Shown: one piece after another, positions 45,821 to 54,900 of the stretch
How positions within the stretch are numbered: the first letter of the stretch is position 1
Layout of the letters: every line of letters begins with the position of its first letter
From: Salinimicrobium marinum
Lineage (GTDB): Bacteria > Bacteroidota > Bacteroidia > Flavobacteriales > Flavobacteriaceae
DNA length: 64,000 nt
Direction of reading: 5' to 3'
Assembly (NCBI RefSeq): GCF_014651535.1
Contig: NZ_BMXB01000018.1
Location: 1-64,000, forward strand
Program-made: the position numbers and the translations under genes
Notes under the pieces: generated by a model
Seen by the model: the letters and a program-made list of their open reading frames with translations, nothing else
Database searches by the model: none
What the model was told of the DNA's origin: nothing

Positions 45821-46900
45821 ATGAAAAATCTTCTAGTCACCTCTTTAATGGTCTTTTTCTTGGTTTCGTGTAGTAAGAAAAGTGAAGGAGATGTATCTGG
45901 ATCAGAAGTTGGTGAAGATACGCCCGGGAAGGACACTTTTTTAAATCCTTTAATTTCTAATGGGGCGGACCCTTGGGTTTTAAAACATGGCAATTCTTAT
46001 TTCTACACGCACACTACAGGTGGAAATTTAGAATTGCGTGAAACAGCTTTCATGGAAGATCTGGAGAATGCCGATGTTCAGGAAATATGGGAGCCGCCGT
46101 CGGGAGAGGACTATTCTTTTCAGATCTGGGCACCTGAACTTCATTTTATTGATGATAAATGGTATATGTATTTCGCAGCCACATCACATAACGAAGACTC
46201 TGAAAAGGTTGATGCGAATCGAAGAATGTACGTAATAGAAAGTTCTTCAGAATCACCTATGAATACAGATTGGGAGTTTAAAGGAAAAATTTCAGATGAA
46301 ACTGATTATTGGGCTATAGATGGAACAGTTTTAAATATGGATGAAGGGAATTACTTCATTTGGTCTGGATGGCGAACTACAAATCAACCTGAAAATTCAG
46401 GAAAGCAACAACTTTATATCGCCAGGATGAAAAATCCATGGACTTTGGAAGGATCACGTGTAATGATTTCAGAGCCTGAGTTTGACTGGGAAAGAAATGG
46501 TTTGGTTAACGAAGGACCGGTAGTGTGGAGAAATCCTGATGGAGAGATTTTCCTTTTTTATTCGGCTTCAGGCTGCTGGACAGACGAATATAAAATAGGA
46601 GTTTTGCAATTAAAAGGAGGAAATCCTCTTGATGCAGATTCATGGATTAAACATGTAGATCCTTTATTCGAGAAAAGCGAAGCAAACAGTGTATATGGTC
46701 CAGGACATAACAGTTTTTTTAAATCACCAGACGGCACAGAAGATTGGGTATTATATCATGCAAACAATAATTCTGGAGAGGGCTGTGGTGAAAAAAGGAA
46801 GCCCCGAATGCAAAAAATAGATTGGGATGAAAATGGATTTCCTGTTTTAGGAGTGCCTGCAGATACCAGTATCCCCATGAAAATCCCTTCTTCAAATTAA
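45821..46900 (+). CDS. GH43 glycosidase, subfamily 26-like, lipoprotein (copy 2)
   Basis: 359 aa, lipobox LVSC (Cys17). Base Asp in SNGADPWVLKHGNSYFYTH, pKa-modulating Asp in WAIDGTVLNMDEG, acid Glu in NEGPVVWRNPDGEIFLFYSAS. It is paralogous to 40540 (GCWTDEYKIG, GCGEKRKPRMQKIDWD). Copy 1 has an ordinary signal peptide and copy 2 a lipobox, so one may act at a membrane or surface and the other in the periplasm. Confidence 0.88.
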   Translation: MKNLLVTSLMVFFLVSCSKKSEGDVSGSEVGEDTPGKDTFLNPLISNGADPWVLKHGNSYFYTHTTGGNLELRETAFMEDLENADVQEIWEPPSGEDYSFQIWAPELHFIDDKWYMYFAATSHNEDSEKVDANRRMYVIESSSESPMNTDWEFKGKISDETDYWAIDGTVLNMDEGNYFIWSGWRTTNQPENSGKQQLYIARMKNPWTLEGSRVMISEPEFDWERNGLVNEGPVVWRNPDGEIFLFYSASGCWTDEYKIGVLQLKGGNPLDADSWIKHVDPLFEKSEANSVYGPGHNSFFKSPDGTEDWVLYHANNNSGEGCGEKRKPRMQKIDWDENGFPVLGVPADTSIPMKIPSSN

Positions 46901-46953
46901 AAATATTATTACGGTTTCAACATATAATTGAGATAAATATAAAATACTAAGAA

Positions 46954-48132
46954 ATGAAATTATTTAAAGCGTCCACCCAATCCAGGTTTTTCTGTAAAGC
47001 CTGCGTTTCGTTAGGTTTTGCGATTTTTTTGAATTCTTGTAAAAGTAAGGAAGGGAATGTTGAGAGTAAAGATGATTTTACTGAAACAGAGATGTACAGT
47101 AATCCTCTGAATGTGGAATTTGGAGATCCTTACATATTAAATAACGAAGATGATACCTACTACTTATATGGTACAGGCGGGGGAGCGGTAGACGGTTTTG
47201 CTACTTATTCCTCAACAGATCTAGTGAATTGGGAGTTCCAGGGACAAGTTTACAAAGGTAACACAGAAGACTCCTGGGCGATTGATGCATTCTGGGCCCC
47301 CGAGGTTTATAAGTTTGACGATAAATATTACATGTTCTTCAGCGCTCAATGGAAGAATAATCCCAATAACGAACTGGAGAATTTTAAAATTGGGGTAGCC
47401 GTATCTGATAGTCCAAAGGGTCCTTTTGAAGACCTTCAAAACCAGCCTCTATTTGACCCCGGATATCCCATTATAGATGCGAATGTTTATCAGGATGAGG
47501 ATGGAAAATTTTATTTGTATTATTCACGGGTGGCTTATAAACATCCTGTAGAATCTGAAGTTGCAGAGTGGGCCAGGGATAAAGGCTGGTTTGATGAAAT
47601 TGAGGAGAGTTGGGTATATGGTGTAGAACTCAAACCTGATTTTACAGGTGTTATTGGAGAGCCTGTGTTATTGCTTCGTCCTCCTAAAACTATGGATGAT
47701 AAAAATGCGGAATGGGAGAGCAGATCTGTTACTTCAAAAGAAGTGAACCGTAGATGGACAGAAGGATCGTATACTTTTAAAAATAAAGAAACCTATTATA
47801 TAATGTATTCTGCTAATTTTTACGGAGGTGAGAATTATGCGGTTGGTTATGCCACGGGCGATTCACCATTGGGACCTTTTACAAAAGCAGATAACAACCC
47901 TGTCCTTGAAAAGAACACAGGTAAAGGAGGAGAAGTTACTGGTACTGGACATAATAGTCTCGTTTTTTTAAAGGATATCAACAAAATTTACTGCGTGTAC
48001 CATGGCAGAACAAAGTCCAGCGGAGATGAGCGTGTTGTTTTCATTGATGAATTGAAGATAAAAGATAATGGAAGATTAGTCGTGGAAGGACCTACTACTG
48101 AACCTATACCAAAACCTTTAACTAATGAGTGA
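46954..48132 (+). CDS. GH43 glycosidase, lipoprotein
   Basis: 392 aa. Lipobox LNSC (Cys29) after a long N-terminal region. Base Asp in EFGDPYILNNEDDTYYLYGT, pKa-modulating Asp in IIDANVYQDEDGKFYLYYSR, acid Glu in TEGSYTFKNKETYYIMYSANFY. An insert of about 50 residues (near DKGWFDEIEESWVYGVELKP) lengthens the propeller. Probably an arabinofuranosidase; 53 nt after the previous gene. Confidence 0.87.
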   Translation: MKLFKASTQSRFFCKACVSLGFAIFLNSCKSKEGNVESKDDFTETEMYSNPLNVEFGDPYILNNEDDTYYLYGTGGGAVDGFATYSSTDLVNWEFQGQVYKGNTEDSWAIDAFWAPEVYKFDDKYYMFFSAQWKNNPNNELENFKIGVAVSDSPKGPFEDLQNQPLFDPGYPIIDANVYQDEDGKFYLYYSRVAYKHPVESEVAEWARDKGWFDEIEESWVYGVELKPDFTGVIGEPVLLLRPPKTMDDKNAEWESRSVTSKEVNRRWTEGSYTFKNKETYYIMYSANFYGGENYAVGYATGDSPLGPFTKADNNPVLEKNTGKGGEVTGTGHNSLVFLKDINKIYCVYHGRTKSSGDERVVFIDELKIKDNGRLVVEGPTTEPIPKPLTNE

Positions 48133-48233
48133 AAGTTTCTTGGCTACGCGTCTCTTAATGAATGTTTGAATAATGCATTAATTGGTTCAATGAAATACGC
48201 TGAATTGAAAATCAAAAATTTAAAATAAAAATT

Positions 48234-49838
48234 ATGTCATTGTATGTCAGTTTATTAAAATCAGGGAGATTCTTATTGTATATCCTTATAATCACTCAGT
48301 TGGTTTCTTGTGCAGAAGGGAAAGAAGAAAAGAAGAACTTGAATGGGCAAGAGAAAAATAATGCTACAATGCAGATTCAAAACCCTGTTTTACCGGGGGA
48401 TTTTGCAGATCCTTCTGTCGTTCGAACCGGAAATGAATATTGGGCAACAGCAACCTCTTCGGAATGGGCACCTTTATTTCCCTTACTGCACTCCACAGAT
48501 CTTGAAAATTGGGAAATAGTAGATCATGTTTTCCCTGAGGGTCTTCCGGAATGGGCGGAGGCGCATTTTTGGGCTCCCGAAATAGCATATGATAATAACA
48601 AATACTATATCTATTACACAGCTAAGAAGAAAGAAGGACCGTTGTGTGTAGGGGTGGCAAGTTCAGATAACCCTGAAGGTCCTTACGAAGATCACGGCCC
48701 TATAATATGCCAGGAAGCGGGAGCTATAGACGGTTTTCAAATAAGAGATGATGAAGGAAAGTTGTTCTTAATATGGAAGGAAGATGGAAACAGTAGAGGC
48801 GAACCAACACCAATGTGGGGACAGCAAATGAATGAGGAAAGAACTGAATTAATTGGAGACCGGTTTGAATTATTTAGGAATGATCCTGAAACTTGGGAAG
48901 GAAATCTGGTTGAAGGAGCCTATTTATTGAAAAAAAATGGATTTTACTATACATTTTATTCGGGAGATGCCTGTTGTGGGAGAGAATGTACCTATGGCAT
49001 AGGAGTTGCCAGGGCCAGGACTTTACAAGGACCGTGGGAGAAATATGAAAACAATCCTCTTAAAAGGGAAAATGATCAATGGAAATGTGCAGGACACGGT
49101 TCTATGGTTCAGGATGAAGCTGGGCGGTATTTTTTCCTTTACCATGCCTACAGGAAAGACGGATCTGTTTATACAGGAAGACAGGGAATGTTGGCTGAGG
49201 TAACATGGAAAGAAGATGGATGGCCAGAATTCAAAGAAACTAATACAGTCACGGGTACCAGAAAGGATAATAAAAAGTGGAATTTTGAGGACAATTTTGA
49301 AACTGAAGAACTTTCAAAAACGTGGCAATGGCCAGTGGGCAATCCACCAACATATGAGCTAAGTAGAGAATCCTTAATTCTGGAATCCAAAACTGAGAAC
49401 CTCGGAGCTGTTCTTGCTCAAAGGACACTTTCTCCTGACTACGAAGCCATAACTTCGATTGAGATCAAGGAAAATTTATTGGGAGAACACGGTATGGCTG
49501 CAATTGGAGATCAAAATAATGCTTTGGGTATTTCCTATTCAGGTGGAAAAGTTGTGGTGTGGAAGATAGAACAGAATAAGAGAACAGAAGTAACCCAAGT
49601 TAAAGCACCAGAAGTAAATGAGATCTTCTTTAAAATGGGAGTAGAGGATGGGGAGAACTATTCTTTTTTCTGGAGTGAAGATGGCAAACAATGGCATGTT
49701 TTAGGAGAAGGTGCTAGTGTAAATGGCTTTTATTTGCCGCCCTGGGATAGAGCAGTGCGCATTGGTTTGGTGAGTAAAGGAGAACCTGGTACGGAAATCG
49801 CTTTTAATTCTTTTACTATTGAGATGAAAAATGATTAA
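48234..49838 (+). CDS. GH43 glycosidase with C-terminal concanavalin-like domain, lipoprotein
   Basis: 534 aa, lipobox LVSC (Cys26). Residues about 48-330: propeller with base Asp in DFADPSVVRTGNEYWATATS, pKa-modulating Asp in AIDGFQIRDDEG and acid Glu in VEGAYLLKKNGFYYTFYSG; the DACCGRECTYGIGVARAR block resembles 43835. Residues about 340-534 form a beta-sandwich like the C-terminal domain of GH43 beta-xylosidases (FEDNFETEELSKTWQWPVGN, FFWSEDGKQWHVLGEG). Last gene of the PUL; an intergenic gap of 101 nt precedes it. Confidence 0.87.
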   Translation: MSLYVSLLKSGRFLLYILIITQLVSCAEGKEEKKNLNGQEKNNATMQIQNPVLPGDFADPSVVRTGNEYWATATSSEWAPLFPLLHSTDLENWEIVDHVFPEGLPEWAEAHFWAPEIAYDNNKYYIYYTAKKKEGPLCVGVASSDNPEGPYEDHGPIICQEAGAIDGFQIRDDEGKLFLIWKEDGNSRGEPTPMWGQQMNEERTELIGDRFELFRNDPETWEGNLVEGAYLLKKNGFYYTFYSGDACCGRECTYGIGVARARTLQGPWEKYENNPLKRENDQWKCAGHGSMVQDEAGRYFFLYHAYRKDGSVYTGRQGMLAEVTWKEDGWPEFKETNTVTGTRKDNKKWNFEDNFETEELSKTWQWPVGNPPTYELSRESLILESKTENLGAVLAQRTLSPDYEAITSIEIKENLLGEHGMAAIGDQNNALGISYSGGKVVVWKIEQNKRTEVTQVKAPEVNEIFFKMGVEDGENYSFFWSEDGKQWHVLGEGASVNGFYLPPWDRAVRIGLVSKGEPGTEIAFNSFTIEMKND

Positions 49839-49883
49839 ACCAATACCTTGGCTAACAATAATTTTTATCGTAAAAATTCAAAT

Positions 49884-49922
49884 TGCTTTAGCCCCGAAAT
49901 TTTCCTGAATAGCAGGTTTGGA
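49884..49922 (+). repeat. 39-bp direct repeat, right copy
   Basis: Matches 30171-30209 except for C versus A at one position. It lies 45 nt after the last PUL gene. The sequence further right also shares TTGTTCTA with the left copy after a small gap, so the similarity may be older than 39 bp. Confidence 0.85.
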
Positions 49923-50030
49923 TTTTCTTATTTCAACTTGTTCTAGTTCAAATTAAAAGAGACGCTTCTGAGGATCTTATTGTTAGGGGATCCTGCTTTA
50001 TTTATTGCATCGATTAAAAGAAATTAATAA

Positions 50031-50064
50031 AAAACTATCGAAGTTTACGAACCTCGATAGTTTT
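50031..50064. terminator. Bidirectional terminator between PUL and GH92 gene
   Basis: AAAACTATCGA / TCGATAGTTTT stem, 12-nt loop. Serves the PUL transcript (plus) and the GH92 transcript (minus). Confidence 0.75.
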
Positions 50065-50093
50065 CTATTTTTAGAGTTAGAACTAACCTGCTT

Positions 50094-52472
50094 TTAATAT
50101 AATTCTCTATTAGGAGTCTCTGTCATATAAAACTTTAATTCCCCACCATTCATCACCTCACTGTGATTTATAAAAGGTGTTATAAGAATTTTGCCATTTA
50201 ATTCCACCTTCTCTACAAAGACATTGTTATCGCTTTGGTTGACGGCTACTACTTTGAAGGTATTTCCGTTAGTAAGGTTAATGGAAGCTTCATTGACTGC
50301 AGGGCTTCCAAGTGCATATTCTTCACTTCCGGGGGCTACAGGGTAAAAGCCCAATGAACTGAAAATATACCATGCACTCATTTGTCCAAAATCGTCATTT
50401 CCACCCAATCCATCGGCTCCGGTTTGATACTGGTCTTTTAAAACCATCCTTATCTTATCCTGGGATTTCCACGGAGTGTCTGTCCAGTTGTACAGGTAAG
50501 CAACATGATGGGAAGGCTCGTTCCCGTGTACATAATTCCCTATGATCCCTTCCCTGGAGATGTCTTCGGTATTGGCAAAGTATTTATCGGGAAGATCCAT
50601 GGTAAACAGAGAATCAAGGTGGTGTGAGAACCTTTCTTTTCCGCCCATCATTTCAATCATTTCAGCAGGGGCATGGGGGACATATAAGCTGTAGTTCCAG
50701 GCGTTTCCTTCAATAAAACCCTGTCCGTGGGTATCAAGCGCGTCAAATTCTTTTTTAAAGCTGCCATCACTCAATTTTGGCCTCATAAACCCTGATTTTT
50801 TATCAAATACATTTTTATAGTTTTCGGACCTTTTCATGAATTCTTCATAGATGTCCTGTTTACCCAATTTTTTGGCAGCCTGTGCAATGGCCCAGTCATC
50901 GTAAGCATATTCCAGGGTTTTTGATACGGAAGCTCCGTTCCTATCCTCCGGAACATATCCCATATCCATATAATATTCAAGCCCATCATAATATCCTGTT
51001 TTTGCAGTCTGTACCATAGCATCCAATGCCCGTTCCTGGTCAAAGTCGGCATTACCTTTTACAATGGCATCTGCTATGACAGATACACTGTGATATCCAA
51101 TCATACACCAGTTTTCATTGGCATAATGTGACCATACCGGAAGCATGGAATGTACACTCTGGTCGTAATGCGCCATCATTGCTTCTACCATATCGGCATT
51201 CCTTTCAGGCTGGAGAACATTGAAAAGTGGGTGCAGGGCGCGATAGGTATCCCAAAGTGAGAAGCTGGTATAATTGGTAAAACCATCTGCCTGGTGAATT
51301 TCCATATCGATTCCGCGATATTTGCCATCGGTATCCATATATTCTGTTGGTCCTAAAAAGGCGTGGTACATGGCGGTGTAGAAGTTGACCATGTCTTCAG
51401 GTTTTTCTGTTTCAACAATAACTTTATTTAGCTCTTTGTTCCACACCTGTCGGGCTTCATTCTTCACCTGCTCAAAATTCCAGTGAGGGATTTCATCTTT
51501 CATGTTTTGCAATGCTCCTCTGGCACTTACCGGTGAGATGGCAAGCTTGATGTTCAGCTTTTCATTCTCTTTCATATCAAAGTCAAAGTACATTTTGATC
51601 TTTTCACCTGCTATTTCAGGAAAGTTTTCCGATTGGTTGAATTTCCTCCAAAAGCCACCGTATGGCTGCTGGTCATAACGTTCCCTTCCGTAGTTTTGGA
51701 TGGGTTTGCTAAAGGAGAGGGCAAAATATACTTTTCTGGTGCGGGCCCATCCATTGGTCTGGCGGTAACCGGTAATCAAAGTGTCATTTTCTACCCGCAC
51801 AAATGTCCAGACGTTTTTATCATCGTAATTATAGATCCCTGCTACAAGGTCAAGGATGACATGTGAGGTACCGGCTTCAGGAAATGTGTACTGATGCATT
51901 CCCACACGGCTGGAAGCTGTCATTTCTGCTTTTATATTGTAATCTTCCAGCAAAACACTGTAGTAACCTGGTTCTGCAGTTTCGTTTTCATGTGAAAACC
52001 TTGAGCGGTAGCCACTGTCGGGATCAGATTCAGTTCCCGGATTTAACTTCAGGTCGCCGGTGGTAGGCATGATTAAAAAATCTCCCAGATCTGAATGGCC
52101 CGTCCCGCTAAAATGAGTGTGACTAAATCCGACAATAGTCTCATCATCATATTGGTAACCTGCACAATATTTATATACATCGGGGTTATAGCTGCCATTG
52201 ACGGCATAGGGTATCGTATCAGTATCCGGACTAAGCTGTACACTTCCAAACGGAACGGTAGCTCCGGGGTAGGTATGGCCCATTTTTGCAGTTCCTATCA
52301 TGGGGTCCACATACTGTGCGAGATCCTTCAGGTTTTCTGTTTCTGAAACAATTTCTTCCCTGGCAATAGATTTTTCGCAGTTTGTAAAAAGGGGGAACAG
52401 GCTAATGCAAAACCCGGTATAAATTAATTTTCGAAGAAAGAACGGTTTAATTTTCAAAGGTTTCAGTGTCAT
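50094..52472 (-). CDS. GH92 family alpha-mannosidase-type glycosidase
   Basis: 792 aa, lipobox FTNC. GH92 hallmarks: QYVDPMIGTAKMGHTYPGATVPFGSVQLSPDT, FSHTHFSGTGHSDLGDFLIMP, GNAWNYSLYVPHAP, and GNDDFGQMSAWYIFSSLGFYP near the end. The last blocks hold the Glu and Asp used by Ca-dependent exo-alpha-mannosidases. It would cleave alpha-mannosyl units of N-glycans or mannan, a substrate different from the arabinose PUL. It shares the strand and orientation of the GH43 gene 21 nt upstream and is probably cotranscribed. Confidence 0.95.
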   Translation of the reverse strand: MTLKPLKIKPFFLRKLIYTGFCISLFPLFTNCEKSIAREEIVSETENLKDLAQYVDPMIGTAKMGHTYPGATVPFGSVQLSPDTDTIPYAVNGSYNPDVYKYCAGYQYDDETIVGFSHTHFSGTGHSDLGDFLIMPTTGDLKLNPGTESDPDSGYRSRFSHENETAEPGYYSVLLEDYNIKAEMTASSRVGMHQYTFPEAGTSHVILDLVAGIYNYDDKNVWTFVRVENDTLITGYRQTNGWARTRKVYFALSFSKPIQNYGRERYDQQPYGGFWRKFNQSENFPEIAGEKIKMYFDFDMKENEKLNIKLAISPVSARGALQNMKDEIPHWNFEQVKNEARQVWNKELNKVIVETEKPEDMVNFYTAMYHAFLGPTEYMDTDGKYRGIDMEIHQADGFTNYTSFSLWDTYRALHPLFNVLQPERNADMVEAMMAHYDQSVHSMLPVWSHYANENWCMIGYHSVSVIADAIVKGNADFDQERALDAMVQTAKTGYYDGLEYYMDMGYVPEDRNGASVSKTLEYAYDDWAIAQAAKKLGKQDIYEEFMKRSENYKNVFDKKSGFMRPKLSDGSFKKEFDALDTHGQGFIEGNAWNYSLYVPHAPAEMIEMMGGKERFSHHLDSLFTMDLPDKYFANTEDISREGIIGNYVHGNEPSHHVAYLYNWTDTPWKSQDKIRMVLKDQYQTGADGLGGNDDFGQMSAWYIFSSLGFYPVAPGSEEYALGSPAVNEASINLTNGNTFKVVAVNQSDNNVFVEKVELNGKILITPFINHSEVMNGGELKFYMTETPNRELY

Positions 52473-52493
52473 TTAATAAGAGTTGGTAATGGT

Positions 52494-53489
52494 TTAATTC
52501 TGAGAGGTTTTAATAGGGTATGCTTGTACACCTTCATGCGTAATAGTCACTGGTTTAATGAGACCTTTTTCATCAAAATGTAATTCTTCAATTGAAGTTA
52601 CCCGGGAATTTCGATCGGTTTCATTCAAGGGTCTGCGGTGGTAAACAATATAATACTTTTCTTCGTTGGGCACTTTTATTACAGAATGATGTCCGGCCCC
52701 TGTAGCTATTTTAGGATCCTGCTGTAAAATTGTTCCCACGCGTTTAAAAGGCCCCATTGGAGAATCGGCAATGGCATATGCCACCCTGTAATCTGGTCCC
52801 GTCCATCCTCCTTCAGACCACATGAAATAATATTTTCCATCTTTTATAAACATGAATGGACCCTCAACATAATTTTCAGGAGTTATTTCTTTAAAAGTTT
52901 TTCCGTCCTCAAAGTCAGTAAATCCTGTAAAATCATCATTCAATTTTGCAATGTTACAATGTCTCCAGCCGCCGTAGATGAGGTAATGCTGTCCATCGGC
53001 ATCTTTAAACACGAATTGATCTATGGGTTGAGCTCCATTGTAAAATTTATCTACCAGAGGTTTCCCCAGGTGATCTTTATAAGGACCTTCGGGAGTGGAA
53101 GCGACGGCAACCCCAATTCCACCTTTTTCTTCGTCACTTTGTATGTCGTTTGCACCGAAAAAGAGGAAATAGCGGTCCTCTTTTTTTATTATTGAAGGAG
53201 CCCATACCGCTTTGTTTGCCCATTTAATGGCTGAAGTATCCAGCACCTTCTCGTGTTTAGTCCAGTTCACCAGATCTGGAGAAGAGAAGGCATCGAAAAA
53301 CACCTGCTTTTCATAGGGAGCAGAATAAGTAGGGAAAATCCAGTAGGTATCGTCAAAAACTATCCCTTCAGGATCGGCATACCACCCCGGAAGGACAGGA
53401 TTATTGCCTTTTGGTCTAAGAACATCTTTTTCCTGGGCTACAGATGTAAGACCGATGAAAAAAAGAATTGTGTAAATGAAGTTTTTCAT
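52494..53489 (-). CDS. GH43 family glycosidase
   Basis: 331 aa from the ATG at 53489, where a signal peptide (MKNFIYTILFFIGLTSVAQ) begins; an open frame reaches 60 codons further but that part is not protein-like. Base Asp in WYADPEGIVFDDTYWIFPTY, pKa-modulating Asp in QPIDQFVFKDADGQHYLIYGGWRH, acid Glu in VEGPFMFIKDGKYYFMWSEGGW. This conserved group is common in Bacteroidota. It pairs with the GH92 gene. Confidence 0.88.
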   Translation of the reverse strand: MKNFIYTILFFIGLTSVAQEKDVLRPKGNNPVLPGWYADPEGIVFDDTYWIFPTYSAPYEKQVFFDAFSSPDLVNWTKHEKVLDTSAIKWANKAVWAPSIIKKEDRYFLFFGANDIQSDEEKGGIGVAVASTPEGPYKDHLGKPLVDKFYNGAQPIDQFVFKDADGQHYLIYGGWRHCNIAKLNDDFTGFTDFEDGKTFKEITPENYVEGPFMFIKDGKYYFMWSEGGWTGPDYRVAYAIADSPMGPFKRVGTILQQDPKIATGAGHHSVIKVPNEEKYYIVYHRRPLNETDRNSRVTSIEELHFDEKGLIKPVTITHEGVQAYPIKTSQN

Positions 53490-53782
53490 AAATAATATCA
53501 GTTTTATGTCAGATTTTGTTGGTGGAAAGATTTGTTGAACATGAAACGTTTTGCCATTGAGCCTTTTAAGTTCTACGGGAAATATGATCTTTTTAATTAA
53601 AATGTATGAGGTATTTTGAAAGAATTTTTTTTTGTTAAGTAAACATAATAATATTTTAATTCCCGACATATCTTATAATGAAGAAGTAGTATTAAGAATG
53701 CCAGGAAGCTAGTAACAATAAGCCAGATGATCCTAATCTTTAAACTTCATTGTCAAAGAGGAGCGAAAAAGGAGGTTTAAGG

Positions 53783-54424
53783 CTACTTTTTCATTCCCAG
53801 GAGGAGCGTATTTGTGCCATGCACATTTTCAAGTTTTCTGAATTCCAGTTGCAAGGCTTCGTTTTTCGTTAGCTGACGGACTTCTTCTTCATTGGCTGAA
53901 TTGATTCCGGCGTTGAAAAGGACTATTCCGGGTTGATTTAATAGCTTCGGAATGTTTTCCCAGAATCCCGTAGAGTAAAACTGCAAAGGTACCTTTATGT
54001 CGATAAAAATATCAATGATGATGAGGCCGTATGGAGCTGAAGCATTTTGCACAAACTTAAAGGCGTCTTCACATATGAGCTCCAGGGGAGAATGATCTTC
54101 AATGTCAAACTCAGTTTCGGCTATATTAATGACTTCAGGATCAATTTCCACAGCAGTAATTTTCCCCAGATATTTATATTTATTCCGGAGTAATGGGAGT
54201 ACGCTTCCGCCTCCCAGGCCCAGTACAAGGATTTCTGCACCTCTGTCTGCCTTTGTGTGACTTAATCCAAAATCCAGGACCCGTTGCAGGGAGCCGTAAG
54301 AATAATTGGCATTCTTGCTATCCAGCACTTTTTTGCCGTTAAGCCAGGTCACCTCCAAAGTTCCATTGTATTCTGAGCTGAACCTTCTGGTAAGTGGCCA
54401 TAAATAACTGAATGCCTTCTTCAT
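53783..54424 (-). CDS. Spermidine synthase-like methyltransferase-fold protein
   Basis: 213 aa. Rossmann-type nucleotide-binding motif EILVLGLGGGSVLPLLRNKY, then ITAVEIDPEVINIAETEF and LELICEDAFKFVQN, as in SpeE-like proteins. It lacks the N-terminal beta-domain of true spermidine synthases, so it is a shorter relative of uncertain substrate. Members are found across Flavobacteriia as single genes. Confidence 0.82.
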   Translation of the reverse strand: MKKAFSYLWPLTRRFSSEYNGTLEVTWLNGKKVLDSKNANYSYGSLQRVLDFGLSHTKADRGAEILVLGLGGGSVLPLLRNKYKYLGKITAVEIDPEVINIAETEFDIEDHSPLELICEDAFKFVQNASAPYGLIIIDIFIDIKVPLQFYSTGFWENIPKLLNQPGIVLFNAGINSANEEEVRQLTKNEALQLEFRKLENVHGTNTLLLGMKK

Positions 54425-54574
54425 TTTGAAATTTACCTTAAAGATACTAATTCATATTTCTAAAGGATTAAATTCCAAAGCTCAGATATTATTAAATTTT
54501 TGGGTGCTTCCGCTAAAATAAACCCAGATTTCTTCCGGTGAAAAACGGAAGGGGGTCAAAAAGTGCCGGAATAA

Positions 54575-54607
54575 TTTGCTCGTGATTAGTTAAAGGTCGT
54601 ATATTTG
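54575..54607 (+). promoter_or_regulatory. Orphan promoter
   Basis: TTTG at 54575-54578, a 21-bp spacer and TATATTTG at 54600-54607, the same -7 box as the tRNA-Asp promoter. No gene follows for 900 bp on this strand. Confidence 0.5.
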
Positions 54608-54612
54608 TCCGC

Positions 54613-54900
54613 CCAATTGGTAACAGGATCAAATTATTGATTGGAAGTTCATAAAAATTTACTCTATAGCTCGTCTTTTTTCATCAGAAGCAGCTTAAGG
54701 GAAGAATAAAAAAATATAATTTTAGCCTTGAGGCTATAAAATACCGGCGATCTGTTTTCGCTGAATCTGCTTAAAAGCTTCAGGAAATTGAAGTTTTTGT
54801 GAAATTGAAAGTTAGTTGTGTTGTTTGTGGTAAATCTTAGATTTACCGGGTTTAGTAAACCAATGAGAAGCTTTTCCTGTATAGGAGAGGCTTTTTTATT
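54613..54900 (+). ncRNA. Candidate small RNA
   Basis: Between the promoter ending at 54607 and the hairpin at 54868-54897 lies a span of about 290 nt without a convincing ORF on the plus strand. A 94-aa minus-strand frame overlaps it but has low-complexity composition and no family resemblance. No known RNA family is recognised. The remainder of the gap 54425-55513 shows AT-rich sequence and no gene. Confidence 0.35.
54868..54900 (+). terminator. Terminator of the candidate small RNA
   Basis: AAGCTTTTCC / GGAGAGGCTT stem (three G-T pairs) with loop TGTATA, followed by a T run. It does not follow any annotated gene on the plus strand. Confidence 0.65.
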
